Below, one piece after another: positions 49,975-58,735 of a stretch of 64,000 nt of DNA. The DNA is from an uncultured Oscillospiraceae bacterium (lineage in GTDB: Bacteria > Bacillota > Clostridia > Oscillospirales > Oscillospiraceae). The position numbers were made by a program, and so were the translations under genes. Position 1 is the first letter of the stretch. Each line of letters starts with the position of its first letter. The stretch lies in NCBI GenBank assembly GCA_902478785.1, contig CABSMJ010000007.1, positions 1 to 64,000 on the forward strand, read 5' to 3'. The notes beneath the pieces are model-generated. The model did not search any database. It saw only the letters and a list, made by a program, of their open reading frames with translations, and was not told the origin of the DNA.

Positions 49975-51168
49975 TCAGGAGAAGGTGCGCAGGCACGCCT
50001 CCAGCCGGGCGAAGCCCTCCTCCAGCGCCTCATAGGAGGGGGCGGAGAAGTTGACCCGGAAGCCCTGGATGGGGGAGTTGGGGTCCACGGTGAAGGTGGT
50101 GCCGGGCACCACGGCCACCTGGTGGTCCCGGACAGCGGCGGTGCAGAAGTCTCTCATGGGGATGGACTGGGGCAGGGTCAGCCACAAAAAGAGGCCGCCC
50201 TGGGCCGGGGCGCAGGTGACGCCGTAGGGCGCCAGGTGCTTGGCAAAGCACGCCTTGGCAAAGGCGCAGCGCTGGGCATAGAGCTTGCGCAGCTCCTGCA
50301 GATGGGCCTCGAAGTCGTACTGAGTCAGATACCGGTAGCACAGCATCTGGGACAGCACCGGGGTGTGGACGTCGTCGCACAGCTTCATTTGACCCATGAT
50401 CTCGGCCAAGGTCTTGTCCGCCAGAACATAGCCCACCCGGAGGCCCGGGGCGATGACCTTGGAGAAGCTGCCGGCGTAGATCACCACGCCCTCGGTGTCG
50501 AAGGTCTTGATGGCGGGCAGGTTCTCTCCCTCGTAGCGCAGGTCGCCGTAGGGGTTGTCCTCCACCACGGTGACGCCGTGGCGGCGGGCCAGCTCGTAGA
50601 CCTTCCGGCGCTTTTCCAGGGACATGGTGATGCCGGTGGGGTTCTGGAAGTTGGGGATGGTGTAAAGCAGCCGCACACGGGGCTGGGTCTCCATGGCCTG
50701 CTCCAGGGCGTCGGTGTCGATGCCGTCGTCCTCCATGGGGATGCCCACCACCTTGGCGCCGGTGGCCCGGAAGGCGTTGATGGAGCCCACGAAGCTGGGG
50801 TCCTCACACAGCACCGTGTCCCCCTCGTCCACCAGGCAGGCAGCGGCCAGATGCATGACCTGCTGGGCGCCGGAGGTCAGCACCAGGGCGTCCCCCTCGC
50901 CGCCTACGCCGTACTTCTCCTTCAGCCAGCCGGGCAGGAAGGCCCGCAGAGGGGGATAGCCCTCGGTGGGGTTGTATTGGAGGGCGGTGACGGCGTCCTC
51001 CTGAAAAACAGCGGCGGCGATCTCCGCCAGCTCCTTGGTGGGAAAGGCCTCCTGAGAGGGGCTGCCGGCGGACAGGGGGATGACGCCGGGGACGGAGGCG
51101 TATTTGAGGATGTCCGCGGCACCCTTGGTCTCCAGCTTGTTCACCAGTCGGGAAAATGTGCGTTCCAT
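49975..51168 (-). CDS. PLP-dependent aminotransferase (aromatic/2-aminoadipate type)
   Basis: A 397-residue fold-type I aminotransferase of the class I/MocR-like group. It has the YNPTEGYPPLRAFL entry, SGAQQVMHLAA, NFQNPTG, EDNPYGDLRY and the PLP-lysine in GSFSKVIAPGLRVGY. In this operon it most likely transfers the amino group in the last step of Phe and Tyr synthesis. ATG 51168 starts 1 nt after the aroQ stop region. It is the last gene. Confidence 0.88.
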   Translation of the reverse strand: MERTFSRLVNKLETKGAADILKYASVPGVIPLSAGSPSQEAFPTKELAEIAAAVFQEDAVTALQYNPTEGYPPLRAFLPGWLKEKYGVGGEGDALVLTSGAQQVMHLAAACLVDEGDTVLCEDPSFVGSINAFRATGAKVVGIPMEDDGIDTDALEQAMETQPRVRLLYTIPNFQNPTGITMSLEKRRKVYELARRHGVTVVEDNPYGDLRYEGENLPAIKTFDTEGVVIYAGSFSKVIAPGLRVGYVLADKTLAEIMGQMKLCDDVHTPVLSQMLCYRYLTQYDFEAHLQELRKLYAQRCAFAKACFAKHLAPYGVTCAPAQGGLFLWLTLPQSIPMRDFCTAAVRDHQVAVVPGTTFTVDPNSPIQGFRVNFSAPSYEALEEGFARLEACLRTFS

Positions 51169-51169
51169 A

Positions 51170-51610
51170 TCAGTTTCTCTCCTTCCAGTCTGCATACAGA
51201 TAGTCAATGGCTTCCACATAGCCCTGGAAGCCGTGGCCCGCGATGGTCTTGCGGCAGGCGGGGGACACAAAGGAGTGTTGCCGGAACGCCTCACGGGCGG
51301 AGATGTCGGACAGGTGGACCTCCACCGCCGGCAGCGCCACCGCCTTTAGGGCGTCCAGGATGGCCACACTGGTGTGGGTGTAGGCCGCCGGGTTGATGAC
51401 GATGGCGTCCTGGGTGCCGTAGGCCTCCTGGATCTTGTCCACGATGGCCCCCTCATGGTTGGACTGGAAGCACTCCACCTCAATGCCCCGCTGGGCGCAG
51501 GTGTTTTCGATGAGTTCCAGAAGGGCCGCGTAATTCTCGCGGCCGTAGATGTCCGGCTCCCGCAGACCCAGCAGGTTCAGATTGGGGCCGTTGATGACCA
51601 GAAGCTTCAT
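51170..51610 (-). CDS. aroQ: 3-dehydroquinate dehydratase, type II
   Basis: A 146-residue type II dehydroquinase (LVINGPNLNLLGLREPDIYG, the catalytic Tyr loop, IINPAAYTHTSVA, and EVHLSDISAREAFR). It makes 3-dehydroshikimate. AAGGAGG precedes ATG 51610. It is full length. Confidence 0.96.
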   Translation of the reverse strand: MKLLVINGPNLNLLGLREPDIYGRENYAALLELIENTCAQRGIEVECFQSNHEGAIVDKIQEAYGTQDAIVINPAAYTHTSVAILDALKAVALPAVEVHLSDISAREAFRQHSFVSPACRKTIAGHGFQGYVEAIDYLYADWKERN

Positions 51611-51663
51611 GTGGCATTCCTCCTTGCGCCTCTTGATGAGGCGGGTATAATGGGGCGGGAAGT

Positions 51664-52881
51664 TCAGAGGAAGTCCCGCCAGATACGCTCTGCCGTGTCG
51701 GCCAGAGGGCCGTTGTTGTCCACGCTTACGTCGGCGCAGGCAGTGTAGGATGGCAGCCGGGCCTCATACATGGCTGCCAGGGAGTCGGCGGCCTGGGACA
51801 GGGGGCGGCCCTCTGTGGGCAGCTGTTCCAGCGCCCGCTGGAGGAAGTAGACCCGTCCGCTGCGGCGCAGGGCATGACGGTTCTCCTCTGAAAGAGGCGC
51901 GCCGCCGCCGGTGGAGAGGATCTTCCCCCCCTCCGAGGCGGCACGGGCGATGACCTCCACCTCCCGCTTTCGGAAGCCTGTTTCACCCTCAGCGGCAAAG
52001 ATTTGAGGGATGGAGCAGCCTGCCTGGCGGACGATCTCGCTGTCTATGTCCACCAGCTCCCGGCGGGAGCGCTCCGCCAGGGCCTGCCCCACGGAGGTCT
52101 TGCCGCTGCCGGGCATTCCGATGAGGACGATGTTGCACTGCTGGCGCTCCACCAGACGGATGGCAGACTCGATCTCCTGGGGAGAGAAGGTGCGGCCGCA
52201 GAAGTGCCGGGCGGCGTACACCGCCTGGACCACCAGCATGGGCAATCCGCCGGTGACGGGCAGACCCAGCTCCTCCGCCTGGAGCACCAGCTCCGTCCGC
52301 AGGGGATTGTAGACCACATCTGCCACCGCCTCCAAATGGGGAAAGCGGCGCAGATCCACCGGGCGGCCCGTCACATTGGGCCACATGCCCACGGGGGTGG
52401 CGTTGATGATGACCTGGGGATCCGCCCGGTCGTAGACGTTTTCATAGTTCAGCTCGCCCGTGCGGGAGACCACGGCGATCTCCGATGCACCCCGGGCCCG
52501 GGCCACCGCCCGGACGGTTAGGGAGGTGGAGCCGCTGCCCAAAATCAGCAGCCGCTTGCCGCTCAGGGAGATGCCCGCCCGGTCCAGGCAGTAGGCCAGG
52601 CCGTCAAAGTCGGTGTTGTAGCCCACCAGGCGGCCGTCCCGGCATACCAGCGTGTTGACGCAGCCGATGGCCCGGGCCTTTTCGTCGATGACATCGCAGT
52701 AGGGCATCACCGTGCGTTTGTAGGGGATGGTGACATTGACTCCGTCGAAGGAGCGCTCACGCAAAAAGCGATCCAGCTCCGTTCGGTCCATGGGCAGCAT
52801 GTCATAGCGCTGGGCCCACAGGTGTTCATGAATGGTTTTGGAAAAGCTATGGCCCAGCTTCTCTCCGATCAGTCCGTACAA
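51664..52881 (-). CDS. aroE-aroK: Shikimate dehydrogenase-shikimate kinase fusion
   Basis: A 405-residue fusion. Residues 1 to about 245 are AroE: substrate loop SFSKTIH, Lys55 (TIPYK), Asp91 (NTDFDG) and the dinucleotide loop GSGSTS. Residues about 248-405 are AroK: Walker A GMPGSGKT (255-262), DIDSEI, and the GGGAPL substrate motif. It would convert dehydroshikimate to shikimate 3-phosphate in one polypeptide. It begins at TTG 52881, 9 nt after GGAGG. Both halves keep their catalytic residues. Confidence 0.95.
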   Translation of the reverse strand: MYGLIGEKLGHSFSKTIHEHLWAQRYDMLPMDRTELDRFLRERSFDGVNVTIPYKRTVMPYCDVIDEKARAIGCVNTLVCRDGRLVGYNTDFDGLAYCLDRAGISLSGKRLLILGSGSTSLTVRAVARARGASEIAVVSRTGELNYENVYDRADPQVIINATPVGMWPNVTGRPVDLRRFPHLEAVADVVYNPLRTELVLQAEELGLPVTGGLPMLVVQAVYAARHFCGRTFSPQEIESAIRLVERQQCNIVLIGMPGSGKTSVGQALAERSRRELVDIDSEIVRQAGCSIPQIFAAEGETGFRKREVEVIARAASEGGKILSTGGGAPLSEENRHALRRSGRVYFLQRALEQLPTEGRPLSQAADSLAAMYEARLPSYTACADVSVDNNGPLADTAERIWRDFL

Positions 52882-52910
52882 AGGCGTCCGCCTCCTCTCG
52901 TTGGTTTGCG

Positions 52911-54056
52911 TTACAGCTCCGAATAGCTGCCCAGGAACACGAAGGTCTCCGGGGAGGCGTCCAGCTCCGCCAGCAGATTGCGGACACTCTCGTCGTAAAC
53001 GCTGGCCTCGATGTCGGCGTAGAAGGTGAACTCGAAGTCCAGCCCGGGGATGGGGCGGCTCTCCAGCTTGGTCAGGTTCAGCCCGTGGGCCGCCAGACGG
53101 GACAGGAGGGAGGCCAGGGAGCCGGGCCGGTGGGGCAGCCGGAAGAGGATGCTGATGCGGCTGGCTCCGGGGAAGATCTGCATGTTCTTGGCGATGCAGA
53201 TGAAGCGGGTGTAGTTATTGTCGCTGTCCTGGATGCCGCTGGCGGCCACATAGAGGCCGTACTGCTCGGCACAGCCGGAGGAGGCGATGGCGGCCAGGTC
53301 GTCCCGGTCGGACTCGGCCACCAGCTTGGCGGCAGCGGCAGTGTTTTCGCACACGGTGACCTTCACGTTGGGGCCCAGGGTCTTGATGAATTCGGCGCAC
53401 TGGCCCAGAGCCTGCTCGTGGGAGATCACCTCCCGGATGGCGGAGAGGTCGGTCTTGCGCCGGGTCAGCAGGGAGTGGTGGACCTGGAGGCGCACGGTGC
53501 GGACGATGTAGAACCGGTTTTCCTCACCGATGAGGTCATAGACCTCGTTGACAGAGCCGTGGAGGCTATTTTCAATGGGCAGCACGCCGTACTGGCAAAG
53601 GCCCTTGTCCACGGCCCGGATCACGTCGGCGAAGGAGTTGAAGTACATGAGCCGGGGCATGGAGAAAAGCCGGTCGGCGGCGAACTGGGCGTAGGCACCC
53701 TCCCGGCCCTGGCAGGCCACGGTGGCCTTGGCAGGGAAGAGCTGAGGGGTCTCCTGAAGGGCCTTTTCGATCTGGGCGGGCAGGGTGGACTGCCAGCGCA
53801 TCTTGCCTGCCTGGTGGTCACGGCTCAGGTCAAAGATCTGGTTGAACAGGCTCTTGACATAGCTCTGCATCTCCTCGGGGCAGTTCTCCGTGACGCGACT
53901 GACGATGTCCCGCTCCCGGCCCCGGTCCAGCAGGGGAAGGTTGTTTGCGATCTTGTAGTCGGCCATCTGGCCGCACAGCTCCATGCGCCGGACGAACAGC
54001 CCGGTAAGCTGGTCATCCAGGGTGTCGATCTCCTTGCGAATCTCCAATCTATCCAT
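52911..54056 (-). CDS. pheA: Bifunctional chorismate mutase/prephenate dehydratase
   Basis: A 381-residue P-protein. An AroQ-type chorismate mutase domain (RKEIDTLDDQLTGLFVRRM, residues 1-90), a prephenate dehydratase domain (CQGREGAYAQFAAD, PIENSLHGSVNEVYD, and the catalytic Thr in DNNYTRF) and a C-terminal ACT domain for Phe feedback (HRPGSLASLLS, LESRPIPG). ATG shares one base with the aroC stop (TAATG), so it is coupled. Confidence 0.95.
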   Translation of the reverse strand: MDRLEIRKEIDTLDDQLTGLFVRRMELCGQMADYKIANNLPLLDRGRERDIVSRVTENCPEEMQSYVKSLFNQIFDLSRDHQAGKMRWQSTLPAQIEKALQETPQLFPAKATVACQGREGAYAQFAADRLFSMPRLMYFNSFADVIRAVDKGLCQYGVLPIENSLHGSVNEVYDLIGEENRFYIVRTVRLQVHHSLLTRRKTDLSAIREVISHEQALGQCAEFIKTLGPNVKVTVCENTAAAAKLVAESDRDDLAAIASSGCAEQYGLYVAASGIQDSDNNYTRFICIAKNMQIFPGASRISILFRLPHRPGSLASLLSRLAAHGLNLTKLESRPIPGLDFEFTFYADIEASVYDESVRNLLAELDASPETFVFLGSYSEL

Positions 54057-55126
54057 TACTGATGTGCTCCTTCCAAAAGATTCCAGATAGTCAGTGCCGC
54101 GGCGGCCTCGATGACCGGTACGGCCCGGGGCACGATGCAGGGGTCGTGCCGGCCCTTGATGGTGAGGGTGGTCTCCTCTCCCGTGCGGAAGTTGACGGTT
54201 GCCTGGGGGCGGGAGATGGAGGGGGTGGGTTTGATGGCGGCGGTGAAGACCACGGGCATCCCGTTGGAGATGCCGCCGTTGATGCCGCCGTTGTGGTTGG
54301 TGCGGGTGCGGACGGTGCCGCCGTCCATGCAGAAGGGGTCGTTGGCCTGACTGCCCCGCATTTGGGCCAGGGCAAAGCCTGCGCCGAAGGCCACGCCCTT
54401 GACGGCGGGCACGGCGAAGAGGGCCCGGGCCAGCTCGCCTTCCAGGTTCTCCCCGAAGTCCGGGCTGCCCACACCCGCGGGCAGGCCCAGCACGGCGCAT
54501 TGGATCACGCCGCCGATGCTGTCGCACGCCTGCCGGGCGGCTAAGATGGCCACCTCCATGGCGGGCCCCATGGCCTCGCTGAGGACGGGGACGGGCCGCA
54601 GCGCCGCCTGATGCAGCAGCTCCGGCGTCACGTCCGGCAGATCGAGAAGGTCCGTGTCCTCCAGGTCTAGGCCCAGGGACAGGATGTGGGCGCCTACGCT
54701 GACGCCCTTTTGGGCCAGCAGCTGCTTGGCGATGGCCCCCGCCGCCACCAGCGGGGCGGTCAGGCGGCCGGAGAAATGGCCGCCGCCCCGGTAGTCGCCG
54801 CAGCCCCGGGAGGCCACGAAGCCGGTGTAGTCGGCGTGGCCCGGCCGGGCCAGGTCCCGGGTGGCGGCGTAGTCTGAGGAGTGCTGGTCCGTGTTGCGGA
54901 TCACGGCGCACAAAGGGGCGCCGGTGGTCTTTCCCTGGAAGAGGCCGGAGAGGAACTCCACCTGGTCCGCCTCCTTCCGGGCGGTGGCCATGGGGCTCTT
55001 GCCCGGGGCCCGGCGGCCCAGGTCAAAGGCCATGGCCTCCAGGTCCACTGTGAGTCCCGGGGGCACGTCCTGCAGCACCACGCCGATGGCCGGTCCGTGG
55101 GACTCTCCGAAAATCGTATAGCGCAT
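54056..55126 (-). CDS. aroC: Chorismate synthase
   Basis: A 356-residue FMN-dependent enzyme. Typical motifs: FGESHGPAIGVV at the start, GRRAPGKSPMATARKE, RGCGDYRGGGHFSGRLTA, and NHNGGINGGISNG. It makes chorismate. The start 55126 has GGAGG upstream; the longer in-frame start at 55147 lies inside aroA and is less likely. Confidence 0.96.
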   Translation of the reverse strand: MRYTIFGESHGPAIGVVLQDVPPGLTVDLEAMAFDLGRRAPGKSPMATARKEADQVEFLSGLFQGKTTGAPLCAVIRNTDQHSSDYAATRDLARPGHADYTGFVASRGCGDYRGGGHFSGRLTAPLVAAGAIAKQLLAQKGVSVGAHILSLGLDLEDTDLLDLPDVTPELLHQAALRPVPVLSEAMGPAMEVAILAARQACDSIGGVIQCAVLGLPAGVGSPDFGENLEGELARALFAVPAVKGVAFGAGFALAQMRGSQANDPFCMDGGTVRTRTNHNGGINGGISNGMPVVFTAAIKPTPSISRPQATVNFRTGEETTLTIKGRHDPCIVPRAVPVIEAAAALTIWNLLEGAHQ

Positions 55127-55128
55127 GG

Positions 55129-56358
55129 TCACGACTCCTCCTTCCATTGGATGCGGCCTCCCAGGGCCTCGTAGTCTGCCCAGAAGGAGGGATAGGATTT
55201 GCTCACCGCCTCCGCGCCGCGGATGACCACGGGTCCGGAGCAGGCGGTGGCGGCCACCGCCGCCGCCATGACGATGCGGTGGTCGTTGGCCCCGTCCACG
55301 GTGCCGCCGGTGAGGGCGCCGCCGGAGACGGTCAGGGAATCCTGGCTGGTCTCCGCCCGGCCTCCCAGGGCAGTGAGCAGAGCGGCGGTGGTCTCCAGCC
55401 GGTCGCTCTCCTTGAGCCGCAGACGGGCGGCGCCGGTAAAGCGGGTGACGCCCTGCCGAACGGCGGCCATCACCGCCAGAGGCGGCAGCAGGTCAGGACA
55501 GCCCGACACGTCGATCTCGGTGTCTCCGGGGCGGGCAAGGGTCCAGTAGAGGGAAGCGATGACCCGGTCGCCCTGGGTAGAGGTGGGAGAGAGGCCCAAG
55601 GGGGTGACGGCGTTGTCCAGAAAGGCCGCTGCGTACCAGAAGGCCGCCTGGGACCAGTCCGCCTCTACCGCCTGTTCCAGGGGACGATAGATGCCGGGGG
55701 AGACTGAAAAGGCAGTGGTGGGAGTTGCCAGCTCCTCCACCGTCACCCTGGCACTGGCCAGGGCATCCAGGGTCATGTTGATATAGTCCCGGCTCTCTAC
55801 GGCGGTGGTGGAGACGATGGTGCTCTTGCCGCTTAGCAAGGGCAGGGCAAAGAGCAATCCCGTGAAGAACTGACTGGACACGTTGCCCGGCAGGCGGTAC
55901 TCTCCGGGGGTCAGCTGCCCCTGGACGGTGAGGGTGTTACCCTCCCGGAAAAAGGTGATGCCCTTGGCCCGAAAAAGGTCGAAATAAGGCCCCTGGGGGC
56001 GGTCCATCAGCCGTCCCTGACCGGTGAACACACCGCCGCCCGCCGTTGCCAGGGCCACGGGGATCAAAAAGCGCAGCGTGGAGCCGGACTCGCCGCAGTC
56101 CATCCGGGGCAGCCGTTCCAGCCGGGCCCGGCCGCCTATGCCGGTGATGCGGAGGGAGGAGCCCTCCCGGACCCAGGAGGCACCCAGGGCCTTCATGCAC
56201 TGCAAAGTGGCCCGGATGTCCTGGGACAGGACCACATGGGAAATGGTGCTGACGCCCTGGGCCAGGGCGGCGCACAGCAGCAGCCGGTGGGCTTGGGATT
56301 TGGAGGGGGGCGGCGTGACGGAGCCGGAGAGACGGGAGGGAGTGATACGCACATCCAT
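55129..56358 (-). CDS. aroA: 5-enolpyruvylshikimate-3-phosphate synthase
   Basis: A 409-residue EPSP synthase. PPPSKSQAHRLLLCAAL near the N-terminus, DCGESGSTLRFLIPVAL, and the ANDHRIVMAAAVAA segment are visible. The short, Firmicutes-type length is normal. It starts 4 bp after tyrA. Confidence 0.95.
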   Translation of the reverse strand: MDVRITPSRLSGSVTPPPSKSQAHRLLLCAALAQGVSTISHVVLSQDIRATLQCMKALGASWVREGSSLRITGIGGRARLERLPRMDCGESGSTLRFLIPVALATAGGGVFTGQGRLMDRPQGPYFDLFRAKGITFFREGNTLTVQGQLTPGEYRLPGNVSSQFFTGLLFALPLLSGKSTIVSTTAVESRDYINMTLDALASARVTVEELATPTTAFSVSPGIYRPLEQAVEADWSQAAFWYAAAFLDNAVTPLGLSPTSTQGDRVIASLYWTLARPGDTEIDVSGCPDLLPPLAVMAAVRQGVTRFTGAARLRLKESDRLETTAALLTALGGRAETSQDSLTVSGGALTGGTVDGANDHRIVMAAAVAATACSGPVVIRGAEAVSKSYPSFWADYEALGGRIQWKEES

Positions 56359-56362
56359 GGCC

Positions 56363-57205
56363 TTACACCTCCCGATTGTCGGAGAGGACCTTCAGGGTCC
56401 GGCCCTCCCGCAGCAGCCCCTCCAGGGCGTCCCAGTCATTGGCCTCCAGAGCCTGAATGTAGTCGCTCAGATGGCCCTGAAGCTCCCGCAGCTCCCACAG
56501 CAGATTCTCACGGTTCTCCAAAAACAGCTCCGTCCACATGGGCTCGTTGAGAAAGGCCACCCGGGTCATGTCCTTGAAGCTGCCGGCGGAAAAGCCCACA
56601 TAGTTCTGGGCCGTGGGGCTCTTGATGTAGGCGGAGGACACCACGTGGGCCAGCTGGGAGGTGTAGGCGATGGTGCGGTCGTGCTCCTGGGCGGTGGTGT
56701 ATTTGACGCCGCCGAAGCCGATCTCCCGGCACAGCTCCTCCACCATGGTCCGTACCCGGGGGGGATAATCCTCTCCGGGCACCACCAGCATGGAGGCCCC
56801 GTCAAAGAGGTTGGGGCGGCTGGCGGCATAGCCCATCTTCTCCGTGCCGGCCATGGGGTGGCCGCCTACGAAGGTGAAGCCCCACTGCCGGGACAGGGCC
56901 TGGCCGGCGGTGCAGACCTTGGCCTTGGTGCCGGCGCAGTCCAGCACCACCGTGTGGCGGCTGAGCCGGGGCGCATGGTCCGTCAGACACTGGATGATGG
57001 CCTGGGGCCGCATGGCCAGAAGCAGGATGTCACAGCGGGGAAGGGCGTCGTCTGTCAGGGCTTCGGCCACCACGCCCTCTGCCAGGGCCCGGTCCAGCAC
57101 CGCCTGATCCTGATCGAAGCCCAGCAGGTGGTGGTCGGTCTTTTGCCGCAGGGCCTTGGCAAGGGACCCGCCGATGAGGCCCAGGCCCACGATTCCGATG
57201 TTCAT
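56363..57205 (-). CDS. tyrA: Prephenate dehydrogenase
   Basis: A 280-residue NAD(P)-dependent enzyme (GIVGLGLIGGSLAKAL, then the catalytic HPMAGTEKMG and a C-terminal helical dimer domain). It makes 4-hydroxyphenylpyruvate for Tyr. It lacks an ACT domain, so feedback would have to come from elsewhere. Confidence 0.94.
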   Translation of the reverse strand: MNIGIVGLGLIGGSLAKALRQKTDHHLLGFDQDQAVLDRALAEGVVAEALTDDALPRCDILLLAMRPQAIIQCLTDHAPRLSRHTVVLDCAGTKAKVCTAGQALSRQWGFTFVGGHPMAGTEKMGYAASRPNLFDGASMLVVPGEDYPPRVRTMVEELCREIGFGGVKYTTAQEHDRTIAYTSQLAHVVSSAYIKSPTAQNYVGFSAGSFKDMTRVAFLNEPMWTELFLENRENLLWELRELQGHLSDYIQALEANDWDALEGLLREGRTLKVLSDNREV

Positions 57206-57229
57206 GGCGTTTCCTCCTGTTTCGTGGGG

Positions 57230-58240
57230 TTACTCGTCCAGCAGACCCGGACGGATGGCCGCCAGGGAGGCGGTCAGGTCGTCGAAGGCGTCGGGGGTCA
57301 GGGACTGGGCGCCGTCACACTTGGCCCGGGGCGGGTCATTGTGGACCTCCACCATCAGCCCGTCGGCGCCTACGGCCACGGCGCCCAGGGACATGGGCTT
57401 GACCATCCAGGCGATGCCGGTGGCATGGCTGGGGTCCACAATGACGGGCAGGTGGCTCATGTGGTGGATCATGGGGACGGCGGACAGGTCCAGGGTGTTG
57501 CGGGTGGCGGTCTCGAAGGTGCGGATGCCCCGCTCACAGAGGATGACCTGCTCATTGCCGCCGGCCAGAATGTACTCGGCGCTCATGAGCCACTCCTGGA
57601 GGGTGTTGGCCAGACCCCGCTTGAGCAAAATGGGCTTGTTGGTGCGGCCCAGCTCCTTGAGGAGGGAGAAGTTCTGCATGTTCCGGGCCCCCACCTGGAT
57701 CACATCCACGTCGGCGAAGAGATCCAGCTGACTCAGCTCCATGATCTCGGTGACGATGGGCAGGCCCGTGTGGCGCTTGGCCTGAAGCAGCAGCCGGATG
57801 CCCTCATCCTCCAGACCCTGGAAGGAGTAGGGGGAGGTCCGGGGCTTGAAAGCGCCGCCCCGCAGCAGCTTGGCGCCGGCGGCCTTCACCCGCTCGGCCA
57901 CCAGGCAGATCTGCTCCTCGCTCTCCACAGAGCAGGGGCCGGCCATAATGGCGAAGTGGCCGCCGCCGATCTTGGTGCCGTTTTCCAGCTCCACCACAGT
58001 GTCCTGGGGGTGCATCTTCCGGTTGGCGAACTTATAGGGCTCCTGGACCCGGCGCACGTCCTCCACGATATCCATGGCCCGGATCAGGTCGATGTCGATG
58101 ACGGTGGTGTCGCCCACCAACCCCAAAATGGTGTGGGTGGAGCCCTGGGAGGTGTGAATATCCAGGCCGAAGCCCTTGATCCATTCGATCAGATTTTCGG
58201 CTTGAACGGGATCGGGATTGGGTTTGAGAATGACGATCAT
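57230..58240 (-). CDS. aroF: DAHP synthase, type I-beta with N-terminal regulatory domain
   Basis: A 336-residue enzyme that condenses PEP and erythrose 4-phosphate. The N-terminal 70 residues are the ferredoxin-like (FL) domain that mediates Tyr/Phe feedback in related enzymes. The barrel holds MAGPCSVES, LRGGAFKPRTSPYSFQG, LLKRG and DPSHATG. It is the first enzyme gene after the leader and attenuator, with AAGGAG before ATG 58240. Confidence 0.95.
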   Translation of the reverse strand: MIVILKPNPDPVQAENLIEWIKGFGLDIHTSQGSTHTILGLVGDTTVIDIDLIRAMDIVEDVRRVQEPYKFANRKMHPQDTVVELENGTKIGGGHFAIMAGPCSVESEEQICLVAERVKAAGAKLLRGGAFKPRTSPYSFQGLEDEGIRLLLQAKRHTGLPIVTEIMELSQLDLFADVDVIQVGARNMQNFSLLKELGRTNKPILLKRGLANTLQEWLMSAEYILAGGNEQVILCERGIRTFETATRNTLDLSAVPMIHHMSHLPVIVDPSHATGIAWMVKPMSLGAVAVGADGLMVEVHNDPPRAKCDGAQSLTPDAFDDLTASLAAIRPGLLDE

Positions 58241-58292
58241 GACACATGCTCCTTATAAGAAAAATTTACAAAAGTCACGAGAAAAAATAAAA

Positions 58293-58316
58293 AAGCCGCA
58301 GTTTGCACTGCGGCTT
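58293..58316 (-). terminator. Attenuator terminator upstream of aroF
   Basis: AAGCCGCAGT (58293-58302) pairs with ACTGCGGCTT (58307-58316), and the minus strand continues into a T-rich run. It lies between the leader peptide and aroF. A CTGCG-CT word at the end of the leader gene could pair with the terminator's AGCCGCAG arm to form an antiterminator. Confidence 0.75.
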
Positions 58317-58353
58317 TCCGATGGCGGACCGAATTTTTCTCTGTCAATGGTCC

Positions 58354-58455
58354 CTATCTGCTCATCTTAGCGCAGCGCGAATCAGCCTTACCCATAAAGT
58401 AATAGGTAAAGCTAAAGTAATAGGCGTATGCGCTTGTGCAGACGACAGAGTTCAT
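58354..58455 (-). CDS. Tyr/Phe-rich leader peptide for attenuation of the aromatic operon
   Basis: A 33-residue reading frame with ATAGGAGA about 5 nt before its ATG. Residues 9-20 are AYAYYFSFTYYF, giving five Tyr and three Phe within twelve codons. It lies just after a near-consensus promoter and before an intrinsic terminator and aroF. This is the classic layout in which ribosome stalling at Tyr/Phe codons lets transcription continue into the operon. The peptide itself needs no further function. Confidence 0.85.
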   Translation of the reverse strand: MNSVVCTSAYAYYFSFTYYFMGKADSRCAKMSR

Positions 58456-58486
58456 AACAGTCTCCTATTGCGTAGAATCTGACAAG

Positions 58487-58515
58487 AGAATAGACCTTTT
58501 TTTCCAAAAAGTCAA
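58487..58515 (-). promoter_or_regulatory. Promoter of the aromatic operon
   Basis: On the minus strand TTGACT and TATTCT are 17 bp apart. The predicted start of transcription is about 25 bp before the leader ATG. Confidence 0.85.
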
Positions 58516-58639
58516 TGTCATCCCATGAAAAACAGGCGTTCACAGATAAAAGACTGGCAAAGTACACAACGATAGCAAAAAAATAAGAAGAGAACCTGTG
58601 CAGAAGTGCAATATCTTTTCCGGGAATATAAAATTCTTC

Positions 58640-58667
58640 TTGCGTCCTGCAAGGGATGTGATAATAT
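58640..58667 (+). promoter_or_regulatory. Likely promoter of the GntR-family gene
   Basis: TTGCGT and TAATAT with a 16-bp spacer and a TGTGA before the -10 box. It lies about 70 bp before the start codon and is divergent from the aromatic operon promoter. Confidence 0.55.
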
Positions 58668-58735
58668 GTGTATAAATAAGGTCAGACATCACAAGAAAAA
58701 ATGAACTACCCAACTGGGCAGAAAGGAGCATCCTT

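Noticed and set aside
58293..58515. T-box riboswitch before aroF
   Set aside because: No T-box consensus or specifier-loop architecture is visible, whereas a Tyr/Phe-rich leader peptide with ribosome site is.
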